From Archangium sp. (GTDB taxonomy: Bacteria; Myxococcota; Myxococcia; Myxococcales; Myxococcaceae), in contig JALHMW010000013.1 of NCBI GenBank assembly GCA_022843845.1, positions 1 to 64,000 of the forward strand: 64,000 nt of DNA, written 5' to 3'. The notes under the pieces are model-generated. The model was not told the origin of the DNA and made no database searches. It saw nothing but the letters and a program-made list of their open reading frames with translations. Shown piece by piece: positions 39,959-48,113 of this stretch. Positions within the stretch are counted from its first letter, which is position 1; each line of letters begins with the position of its first letter. The position numbers and the translations under genes were made by a program.

Positions 39959-41773
39959 TTGGCGAACCCCGAACTGGAGTGGCTCGAGAAGACGTACCGT
40001 CCGAATGAGCCCCAGCTCACGGTGCGCGCCGTGCTGCTCGGCATGGGCATCGGCGCAGTGATGTGCCTGTCGAACCTGTACGTGGTGCTCAAGACAGGCT
40101 GGAGCATCGGCGTCACGGTCGTGGCCTGCATCATCGCGTGGGCCGCGATGGCTGGCGTCAAGGCGGTCGGGCTCACCAAACGGCCGCTCGGCCAGCTCGA
40201 GAACAACGCGATGGGCAGCGCTGCGTCGGCGGCGGGCTACATGACGGGCGGCGGCAACATGGCGGCGCTCCCGGCGCTGGTGATGCTGACCGGCACCCGG
40301 CCCGACGCGTGGATTCTGATTCTCTGGTTCGCGGGCATCGCGGCGCTCGGCGTGTTCGCGGCGATCCCCATCAAGCGCCAGCTCATCAACCAGGAGCAGC
40401 TCCCCTTCCCCACCGGCACCGCGACCGCCGAGACGATTCGTGCGCTCCACGCGCAAGACGAGGGAGGCGCGAAGCAGGCGCGTTGGCTCGGCATCGCAGG
40501 GTTGAGCGGCGCGATCATCGCGTGGTTCCGCGACGCCAACCTCTCGTGGATGCCGTTTCGCATTCCCAGCACCTTCAGCCTGCCGCTGACGCTCAAGGGC
40601 AAGCCGTTGTCGGAGTGGACGCTCGCCCTCGAAGGCAGCGCGCTGATGCTCGGCGCCGGCGCGTTGATGTCGTTCCGCACTGGCTGGTCACTGCTGCTCG
40701 GCGCGGGGCTGACGTTCGGCGTGATCGCTCCGGCGATGTACGAGGCGGGGGTCATCACCGAGGTCGGCTACAAGCCCATCGTCGGCTGGACGGTGTGGAT
40801 GGGCGCCGCCGTGCTCGTCTCGTCGGGGCTCACCTCGTTCGCGTTTCAGTGGAAGAGCGTCGTGAAGAGCGTGACCGAGCTGATGAAGCTCCTGCGCCCG
40901 AAGAAGGCCACCGACGCCGCTGATCCACTCGCGGACATCGAAGCGCCTGCGTCGTGGTTTCCGATCGGGTTCCTGATCTTCGGACCGCCGGTCGTCTTCC
41001 TCGGCTGGTACGCCTTCGACATTCCGCTCTGGGCCGGCGCGATCGCCTTGCCGCTGTCGGTGTTGATGGGCGTCATCGCGGCGCGCGTCACCGGAGAGAC
41101 CGACGTCACGCCGACCAAGGCCCTCGGCCCCGTCACCCAGCTGATCTTCGCCATCCTCCTCCCGAAGGCGCTCGTGCCGAACATCATGAGCGCGAACATC
41201 ACCGGCGGCGTCGGCCTGCACGCGGCCGATCTGCTCACCGATCTCAAGAGCGGCTACCTGCTCGGCGCGCGGCCGCGGCAACAGCTGTTCGCCCAGCTCT
41301 TCGGCGTCGTCGCGGGCTCGCTGGCGGTGGTGCCGGCCTTCATGATCCTGGTGCCGACGCCCGACGTGCTCGGCTCGAAGGAGTTCCCGGCGCCCGGCGC
41401 CCTCGTGTGGGCGAACGTGTCGAAGATGCTCGTCGCGGGCATCGACGCGCTTCACCCCTCGGCGCGGTGGGCGGCGCTCATCGGGGCGCTCGTGGGAACG
41501 ACGCTCGCGATCCTCGAGGTGAAGGTGCCGAAGAAGGCCAAGGCGTGGGTGCCATCTCCCTCGGGCCTCGGCATCGCGATGGTCATCCCCGCGTACAACT
41601 CGATCATGATGTTCATCGGGTCGGCCGTCGCCGAGTGGTACCGCCGCAAGAAGGGCGACAAGGAGTCCGCCGCGGTGACGGTGCCGGTGGCGTCAGGCTT
41701 CATCGCCGGCGAGTCGTTGCTGGGCATTCTGGTGAAGATGCTGGTGGCGTTCGGCGTGATGCCGAAGGGCTGA
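39959..41773 (+). CDS. oligopeptide transporter (OPT) family protein
   Basis: LGMGIGAVMCLSNLYVVLKTGWSIGVTVVACIIAWAAMAG; NNAMGSAASAAGYMTGGGNMAALPALVML; QEQLPFPTGTATAETIRAL; TTG start at 39959 inferred. Confidence 0.88.
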   Translation: MANPELEWLEKTYRPNEPQLTVRAVLLGMGIGAVMCLSNLYVVLKTGWSIGVTVVACIIAWAAMAGVKAVGLTKRPLGQLENNAMGSAASAAGYMTGGGNMAALPALVMLTGTRPDAWILILWFAGIAALGVFAAIPIKRQLINQEQLPFPTGTATAETIRALHAQDEGGAKQARWLGIAGLSGAIIAWFRDANLSWMPFRIPSTFSLPLTLKGKPLSEWTLALEGSALMLGAGALMSFRTGWSLLLGAGLTFGVIAPAMYEAGVITEVGYKPIVGWTVWMGAAVLVSSGLTSFAFQWKSVVKSVTELMKLLRPKKATDAADPLADIEAPASWFPIGFLIFGPPVVFLGWYAFDIPLWAGAIALPLSVLMGVIAARVTGETDVTPTKALGPVTQLIFAILLPKALVPNIMSANITGGVGLHAADLLTDLKSGYLLGARPRQQLFAQLFGVVAGSLAVVPAFMILVPTPDVLGSKEFPAPGALVWANVSKMLVAGIDALHPSARWAALIGALVGTTLAILEVKVPKKAKAWVPSPSGLGIAMVIPAYNSIMMFIGSAVAEWYRRKKGDKESAAVTVPVASGFIAGESLLGILVKMLVAFGVMPKG

Positions 41774-41807
41774 AACCCGGTCGCGACTGCGTTACACGCG
41801 CTCTCCG

Positions 41808-43085
41808 ATGAGTCACCGCGTCAGGCCGATCGATCGCCCCGTCACCTTCGAGCTCGACGGAGAGTCGATCACCGCGCAGGCCGATGACACCGTCGCGGTG
41901 GCCTTCGTCGCCGCAGGTCGCGCCACCTTGTCGCGCTCCATCAAGTACCACCGGCCTCGCGGTCCGTTCTGCTTCTCGGGCGCCTGCTCGCAGTGCCTGG
42001 TGCGCATCGACGGCGCGCCGAACCAGTACGCCTGTCAGACCGAGGTGAAGCCGGGCATGCGCGTCGAGCGCCAGAACGCGTTCCCCGACGCGAGCCTCGA
42101 CGTGCTCCAGGCGACCGACTTCGTGTTCGCGAAGTGGTTCAACCATCACGAGTTCATGGCGGGCGTGCCGCTCGTCGAGAAGGTGATGCTCCAGGTCGCG
42201 CGAAAGCTCGCGGGCCTGGGCACGCTGCCAGAGAAGGCTGCCCCGTCCCGAGCGTCGCCGATCGTCGAGACGGTTCCGGTGGCCATCGTCGGTGGCGGCG
42301 CGGCGGGCCTGAGCGCGGCACGGAGACTGACCGAACGTGGCGTCGGGTTCTCCCTCTTCGAGCGCGAGCGCGCGTGCGGCGGGCGGTTGCTCATTGGCAG
42401 TGAGGAAGGCGCGCCGGCGATCGTCGTTCCTGCCGGACCTTCCATTCGCCCTGGCGCGACGGTGGTCGGCGTCTTCGCAGACGATGGAAAGCCGTTCCTC
42501 GTCGCGCTCCAGAACGAGCGCATGCACTTCGTCTTCTATGAGCGCCTGCTGCTCACCAATGGCGGCCAGCCCACCCTGCTGACGTTCCCGAACAACGATC
42601 TGCCCGGCATCTTCGCGGGCCGCGCGGTCAGCCGAACGATCCGTCAGCACGGCGTCGTTCCGGGCGAGCGCATCGCGGTCGTCGGTGAGCCCGATGAAGC
42701 CCGCAGCCTCGCGAAGCTGATCGTCGCCAGTGGCTCGAAGGCGGTGGCCGTTGGTGGAGTCCCCGAGCGCGCGCATGGGCTCCGCTCCGTGACGGCGATG
42801 ACGGTGACGCTCGGAGGAACGAGCGAGAAGCACGAGTGTGATGCGGTCGCGGTGTGCGCGCCGCTGAGCCCTGCGTTCGAGCTCGCGCGCGCCGCTGGTG
42901 CACGCGTTGGCTGGGACGCGCGGAGCAGGCTCTTCACGGTCGAGGCCGACGCCGTAGGGAAAGCCGCCGCGAACGTCTGGGCCGCGGGCGAGCTGAGAGG
43001 CCCGATGAGCGCCGCAGCGGCCACAGAACAAGGGCTCGTCGCCGCCGAAGCCATCGCGACCGCCGTCAAAGGAGCCACGCCATGA
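41808..43085 (+). CDS. FAD-dependent oxidoreductase with N-terminal [2Fe-2S] domain (sarcosine oxidase alpha / HcnAB-like)
   Basis: KYHRPRGPFCFSGACSQCLVRIDGAPNQYACQTEV; VAIVGGGAAGLSAARRLTERGVGFSLFERE. Confidence 0.82.
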   Translation: MSHRVRPIDRPVTFELDGESITAQADDTVAVAFVAAGRATLSRSIKYHRPRGPFCFSGACSQCLVRIDGAPNQYACQTEVKPGMRVERQNAFPDASLDVLQATDFVFAKWFNHHEFMAGVPLVEKVMLQVARKLAGLGTLPEKAAPSRASPIVETVPVAIVGGGAAGLSAARRLTERGVGFSLFERERACGGRLLIGSEEGAPAIVVPAGPSIRPGATVVGVFADDGKPFLVALQNERMHFVFYERLLLTNGGQPTLLTFPNNDLPGIFAGRAVSRTIRQHGVVPGERIAVVGEPDEARSLAKLIVASGSKAVAVGGVPERAHGLRSVTAMTVTLGGTSEKHECDAVAVCAPLSPAFELARAAGARVGWDARSRLFTVEADAVGKAAANVWAAGELRGPMSAAAATEQGLVAAEAIATAVKGATP

Positions 43086-44575
43086 GCAAAGCGCTCCTGT
43101 GTCCCTGCGAAGACGTGACGGCCTCTGAGGTCGAGCACGCGATCGCGAAGGGCTACTGCGATATCGAGTCGGTGAAGCGCTTCACGGGCTTCGGCACGGG
43201 CATGTGCCAGGGGAAGCAGTGCCTCACGGCCGTCGCGCGCTTCCTCGAAGACACCACGAAGCCGAAGCCGACCGCGGCGCAGTTGATGCCGTTCACGCCA
43301 CGGCCTCCCCTCTTCCCGACCGAGCTGTCCCAGTGGGCCGCGGCGTCCTTCGACCCGATGGTGGCGCCTGCTGGCGGCGTGCCTCAGTCACTCGGCCTGA
43401 CCGAGAACGCGCTCAAGCCTGAAGGTCCGGTGCCCACGAAGGCGAAGATCGTCATCATCGGCGGCGGCATCATGGGCCTCGCGCTGGCGTGGAACCTCGC
43501 GGAGCGCGGAGAGACCGACATCGTCGTGCTCGAGCGTGGCTATCTCCTCGCGGGCGCGTCGGGCCGAAACGGTGGCGGCGTGCGCATGCAGTGGGGCACG
43601 CCGACGCTCATCGAGCTCGCCCGTCGCTCCATCGACCTGATGGACCGGTTCGCCCGCGATCTCGGCATCAACGTCTGGTTCCGTCGCGGCGGGTACCTGT
43701 TCCTCGCGAAGTCCGACGAGGTGGTCGCGAAGATCGAGCGCGCGGCGAAGCTGCACAACGCACACGGCGTGCCGACGCAGATCCTCACCGCAGACGGAGC
43801 GCGAGACATCGTGCCGCACCTGACGATGACCGGCGTGAAGGCTGCCGCCTGGAATCCGCGTGACGCCGTCATCTTCCCGTGGCCGTTCCTCTGGGGCTAC
43901 GCGCACGCCGCGCAGAAGAAGGGCGTGAAGGTCGAGACGTTCACCAAGGTGATCGGCTTCGAGCAGAGCGACGGTCGGCTCAAGAAGGTCATCACCGATC
44001 GCGGAGACATCGCGTGCGAGACGGTGGTGCTGGCTGCCGGCGCGTGGAGCCCCCAGGTCGCCTCACTCGCGGGCATCGATCTGCCGAACGAGCCGCATCG
44101 TCATGAGATCTGCTCCACCGAGCCGCTCAAGCCGTTCCTCGGACCGCTCGTCTCGGTGCTCGACTCAGGGCTCTACTTCTCGCAGTCGATGCGCGGAGAG
44201 ATCGTCGGCGGCATGGGCGATCCACGCGAGCCGGCGGGCATGAACCTGGGCTCCACGCAGCGGTTCCTCACCCGCTACTCGCAGGCACTGACGGAGCAGC
44301 TGCCGCAGCTCGGGCGCGTGAAGATTCTGAGGCAGTGGTCGGGGCCATACGACGTCACGCCCGACAACTCGCCCATCCTGGGCCGAACGCCGGGCTTGCC
44401 GAACCTGCTCCACCTCAGCGGCTTCGTCGGGCACGGCTTCATGATGGCGCCGGCCGTCGCGGAACGAATGGCGGCGTGGATGGCGACGGGTGAGTCAGAC
44501 GAGCTGTTCGAGCGCTTCACGCTGGGCCGCTTCGCCGAGGGCCGCATGGAACGCGAAGACATGATCATCGGCTGA
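43082..44575 (+). CDS. BFD-like [2Fe-2S] domain fused to DAO-family (sarcosine oxidase beta-like) oxidoreductase
   Basis: MSKALLCPCEDVTASEVEHAIAKGYCDIESVKRFTGFGTGMCQGKQC; KIVIIGGGIMGLALAWNLAERGETDIVVLERGYLLAGASGRNGGGVRMQW. Confidence 0.85.
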   Translation: MSKALLCPCEDVTASEVEHAIAKGYCDIESVKRFTGFGTGMCQGKQCLTAVARFLEDTTKPKPTAAQLMPFTPRPPLFPTELSQWAAASFDPMVAPAGGVPQSLGLTENALKPEGPVPTKAKIVIIGGGIMGLALAWNLAERGETDIVVLERGYLLAGASGRNGGGVRMQWGTPTLIELARRSIDLMDRFARDLGINVWFRRGGYLFLAKSDEVVAKIERAAKLHNAHGVPTQILTADGARDIVPHLTMTGVKAAAWNPRDAVIFPWPFLWGYAHAAQKKGVKVETFTKVIGFEQSDGRLKKVITDRGDIACETVVLAAGAWSPQVASLAGIDLPNEPHRHEICSTEPLKPFLGPLVSVLDSGLYFSQSMRGEIVGGMGDPREPAGMNLGSTQRFLTRYSQALTEQLPQLGRVKILRQWSGPYDVTPDNSPILGRTPGLPNLLHLSGFVGHGFMMAPAVAERMAAWMATGESDELFERFTLGRFAEGRMEREDMIIG

Positions 44576-45308
44576 GTTCGACCAGCTCGGCCCACCGGGT
44601 GCGGAGCACGTCGACATAGACCTCTGGCCCACAGCCGTAGCGACCGAGCGAGTAGCCGTCGTTCACTTCCAGCAGAACCGTTCGACCATCGCGGAGCACG
44701 CCGAAGTCGATGGCGTACGCAGAAGCGGCAGTCCCAGCCTGCGTCAGTCGATCGACACAGTCTCGAATGACTTCGCCGTCAGCAACGCGATCGTCTCCGC
44801 CGTACTGTTGGACGCACTTCACCTCGCTCCGAATGACGAAGGCACGGTGCTCAGACGCGAACGAGACGATCTCGCCACACCAGACCGGCATCGACGCCGA
44901 GTGGTGCATCAACGAACCGACGTCGGACGCGTCGACCATGCGGCCAGTGAAGGCCTTGATGCGCCCACGTGGCTTGACGAAGAGCTCGGACATCGCGCCC
45001 GTGAGCAGGGCCGCCGTGACCTCTCGCATCGTCGAGGCCCACACTTTGCGGCCGAGAAATGAGCGCAGGGCCTCGGGGTAACACTGCTCTTGCGGCGGTT
45101 CGATGCCGAGCTGCTTCAGCGCAGCCTCGACGACGTGAACCTATCCGACGACGAGCGCGTCGCGCGTGAGCGGAACGGTGCCACGCAGCAGGTGTTTGGC
45201 GTGAAAGCGCGTGACGAGAACGCCGCGGCGCTCGAGCTCGGTCGCCGCATCCTGCATCTCTGGGATTCTGGAGACATCGGCGTGCTGAACCAACGCCGAC
45301 GTCATCAT
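44565..45308 (-). pseudogene. ATP-grasp (DUF4343/R2K-like) gene interrupted by one in-frame TAG (45141-45143)
   Basis: Manual translation: MMTSALVQHADVSRIPEMQDAATELERRGVLVTRFHAKHLLRGTVPLTRDALVVG*VHVVEAALKQLGIEPPQEQCYPEALRSFLGRKVWASTMREVTAALL...AYAIDFGVLRDGRTVLLEVNDGYSLGRYGCGPEVY; same frame either side of the stop. Confidence 0.75.
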
Positions 45309-45481
45309 CGCTGCTCTCGAGTCGGGAGCGGCCCGAGAGCAAGCGCCTTCCGGTTCGCGTTCAGACGAGAGGTGTCACCCACCGCGCCGTTGCCCATGAG
45401 CTCGACCATCGCCTTTGCGTCATCTGGCGTCGTGGAACGGTCAACGGCCGAGGTCTGGCCCATGCGACCAATCGTGGTCAT
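45305..45481 (-). CDS. 58-aa small ORF translationally coupled to the ATP-grasp gene
   Basis: MTTIGRMGQTSAVDRSTTPDDAKAMVELMGNGAVGDTSRLNANRKALALGPLPTREQR; GGGGAG RBS upstream; stop TGA overlaps the downstream ATG (ATGA). Confidence 0.55.
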   Translation of the reverse strand: MTTIGRMGQTSAVDRSTTPDDAKAMVELMGNGAVGDTSRLNANRKALALGPLPTREQR

Positions 45482-45720
45482 GTGGAGTCTCCCCGAGTGC
45501 TGCGAGACGTTTGATGGATAGCACGGCACCCGAGCGGTCCTTGGAGCGGAGCGGCCCAGCGCAAGCCCACTGTCGCCTTCGCGTGACGTCTGGAAACGCG
45601 ACAAAACTGGAGACGCGAGGTGGCACCCAGGCGCTCCACAAACAGAAACCGAATGGTCATGCCTTTTCGCGTCGCAACGCAAGCGGCTGTTATTCCTGGC
45701 TTAATTCGACAACCTTAAGA

Positions 45721-45734
45721 TGACCGAACGGTCA
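45721..45734. promoter_or_regulatory. inverted repeat TGACCG-AA-CGGTCA upstream of the M23 gene
   Basis: Perfect 6-bp arms, 35 bp upstream of ATG 45769; followed by a weak sigma54-like TTGGCACG...GCGCA at 45741-45757. Confidence 0.4.
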
Positions 45735-45768
45735 CGATGTTGGCACGCGGCGCGCACAGCCGCTCGCC

Positions 45769-46767
45769 ATGCTCCGATCCTCCATTGTGCTGATGACGAT
45801 GTTCGCGGTGGGCTGCGCTGAAGGCGTGATCACCGACGGCAACGACTTCGAGTCCCTCGATCCCGAGACCAACGAGACCGCCTCGGTGACGCAGGAGGTC
45901 CGCTGCTCGCCGCGCATGAACGTGTTCCCGGTCGCCGCGCCACACAACATCGGGTACGACCGCGCCTCGTGCGGCACCGGCACCTGCCGCACCTCGTGCC
46001 CCGATCAGAACGCGAACTCCGACTGGAACCCGGCGGCCACGCACAACGGCATCGACGTGTTCGCCTACCAGCGCGCGCCGATGGTCGCAGTGGCCAACGG
46101 CACCATCGTTCGTGTCGGCACGCCAAGCAGCACCTCGGGGCTCCGCGTTCGCCTGCGCGATGAGTGCGGCTGGGAGTACTACTACGGCCACATGGATCAG
46201 GCGGTCGTGCGCGAAGGCCAGACCGTCACCGCGGGCCAGCTCATCGGGTACATGGGCCGCACGGGCACCGGCTCGACACACCTGCACTTCAACGTCTCGC
46301 CCGACGGCGCCTACAAGCGAGACATCAACCCCTTCGAGCTGCTCCGAACGACGTCTCCGACCGCGTGCCGGGCCGCGCCAACGCCGACGCCGACTCCCAC
46401 GCCGACTCCAACCCCTGCTCCCGTCACCGGGTGTGGGCGGCTGATGCCCGGACAGGCGCTCGGCATTGGCCAGAGCAAGGCCTCGTGTGACGGTCGCTTC
46501 GTGCTGGTGATGCAGGGCGATGGAAACCTGGTGCTCTACCAGGCGGGCCGCGCGCTCTGGGCGACGATGACCAACGGCCGCGGAGGTGCGCTCGCGGCGA
46601 TGCAGGGCGACGGCAACTTCGTGGTCTACACGGCTGGCGGCTTCCCCCTGTTCAACACCGGCACGTCACGCTTCGCCGGCGCCTGGCTCGCGATTCAGAA
46701 CGACGGAAATCTCGTCGTGTACCAGGGCACCACGCCGCGCTGGGCGTCGAACACCGGCGGAAGGTGA
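45769..46767 (+). CDS. M23 family metallopeptidase lipoprotein with C-terminal bulb-type lectin domain
   Basis: THNGIDVFAYQRAPMVAVANGTIVRV; GYMGRTGTGSTHLHFNVSPDG; (PT)n linker; QGDGNLVLY, QGDGNFVVY, QNDGNLVVY lectin motifs. Confidence 0.9.
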   Translation: MLRSSIVLMTMFAVGCAEGVITDGNDFESLDPETNETASVTQEVRCSPRMNVFPVAAPHNIGYDRASCGTGTCRTSCPDQNANSDWNPAATHNGIDVFAYQRAPMVAVANGTIVRVGTPSSTSGLRVRLRDECGWEYYYGHMDQAVVREGQTVTAGQLIGYMGRTGTGSTHLHFNVSPDGAYKRDINPFELLRTTSPTACRAAPTPTPTPTPTPTPAPVTGCGRLMPGQALGIGQSKASCDGRFVLVMQGDGNLVLYQAGRALWATMTNGRGGALAAMQGDGNFVVYTAGGFPLFNTGTSRFAGAWLAIQNDGNLVVYQGTTPRWASNTGGR

Positions 46768-46838
46768 CGGCTCAGAGCCCAGCAGCAGGAGACGGCCCAG
46801 GCGTTCGACACGTCTGGCTCCACGCTGAGCTTCAGCCG

Positions 46839-47678
46839 CTAGAAGCGCCAGTCGATCAACGACACGTTCGCGCCGACCGCGAAGCCTGCGCTGGTCGGCC
46901 CGATGAGCGGCGTGGGCGTCGGAATGCCAAGAGCCAGCGCTCCGGTCTTCGGGTCGCGGCTCGCCATCGCGGGGCGGAAGCGGGGCTGCTTGGTGAGGTT
47001 GAGCACCACCATCTGAATCAGCGGCACTGCGACGATGGAGCCGACGAGGAGCACGACGTCGTTCCCGCACCCTGACGGAATCGAGCTGCCCCCGGTCGGC
47101 GTCCCGACAGGACAGGTGTTGTTGTTGCGAACGATCGCGCCGCCACCGGTCAGGTACGTCAGCCCCAGCACGGCCGCTTGCGCTGCGAGGCCAGCGAGCG
47201 CCGCTGGCCACATCTCAGAGGTGTAGTTGCGGCTCCCGTTCGCGATCGAGACCTGCGTCTGGGCGATCGCCAGAGGCGCGCTGCCGAAGAGGAGCGCAGC
47301 GATCACCGTGCCGACCACCGGGTCCGAGCTGAGCAGGCCGCCATTCGAGAAGCCCAGGAGGAAGAACGGAAGCACCAGAATACCGGCCGCCGTCAGCATG
47401 CCGAACAGCGACTCGCTCACCATCAACCCGACCTCGGGGCCGGGCGGCTCCTTCGGCGTCTGCGGCCCGTAGGGAAGATACGGCTTCGCGTTCGGCATGT
47501 TGCTCGGCGGCGTCGGCGTGCCGTACTGCCCATCGATCGGCGGCGGAGCGGGCGGCGCGTTCGGATCAGTCACCTGCTCCGGCGCAGGCACCAGGGGCGG
47601 CGGCGACCAGCCGGGGGTCTGCGCGCGCGCCAACATGGGCACCAGCAGCACAACCAGCAGGTAGCTCATCCACTTCAT
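46839..47678 (-). CDS. Pro-rich secreted/membrane protein of unknown function
   Basis: MKWMSYLLVVLLVPMLARAQTPGWSPPPLVPAPEQ..., several hydrophobic segments. Confidence 0.65.
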   Translation of the reverse strand: MKWMSYLLVVLLVPMLARAQTPGWSPPPLVPAPEQVTDPNAPPAPPPIDGQYGTPTPPSNMPNAKPYLPYGPQTPKEPPGPEVGLMVSESLFGMLTAAGILVLPFFLLGFSNGGLLSSDPVVGTVIAALLFGSAPLAIAQTQVSIANGSRNYTSEMWPAALAGLAAQAAVLGLTYLTGGGAIVRNNNTCPVGTPTGGSSIPSGCGNDVVLLVGSIVAVPLIQMVVLNLTKQPRFRPAMASRDPKTGALALGIPTPTPLIGPTSAGFAVGANVSLIDWRF

Positions 47679-47711
47679 GACACGCTCCGTGAGAGGCAAT
47701 GACGCCGGCCT

Positions 47712-48098
47712 TCAGATCACCGCCACCGCATCAATCTCGACTTGAGCCCCTCTTGGCAAGGCGCTGACCTGAACGGTCGCCCGAGCGGGTGGGTTCGCCG
47801 GGAACGACCTGGCGTACACCTCGTTCACCTTCCCGAAGTCATTCAAATCGACCAGGAAGATGCCGCACCGCACGACGTTCGCGAACGACGCGCCCGCCTT
47901 CTGCAGCACCGCCTCGAGGTTCTTCATCACGCGCTCGGTCTGCGCGGTGATGTCGCCGTCGACCAGCTTCCCCGTCACCGGATCGAGCGGAATCTGACCC
48001 GAGAGGAACACCATTCGGCCCGACGGCACCGAGACGGCCTGCGAGTACGGCCCGATCGCCGCGGGAGCCCCATCGGTCTGAATCGTTTCACGCGTCAT
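47712..48098 (-). CDS. ridA: RidA family protein
   Basis: IGPYSQAVSVPSGRMVFLSGQIPLDPVTGKLV; NPPARATVQVSALPRGAQVEIDAVAV. Confidence 0.93.
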   Translation of the reverse strand: MTRETIQTDGAPAAIGPYSQAVSVPSGRMVFLSGQIPLDPVTGKLVDGDITAQTERVMKNLEAVLQKAGASFANVVRCGIFLVDLNDFGKVNEVYARSFPANPPARATVQVSALPRGAQVEIDAVAVI

Positions 48099-48113
48099 GT
48101 GAACTCCGTCTTG

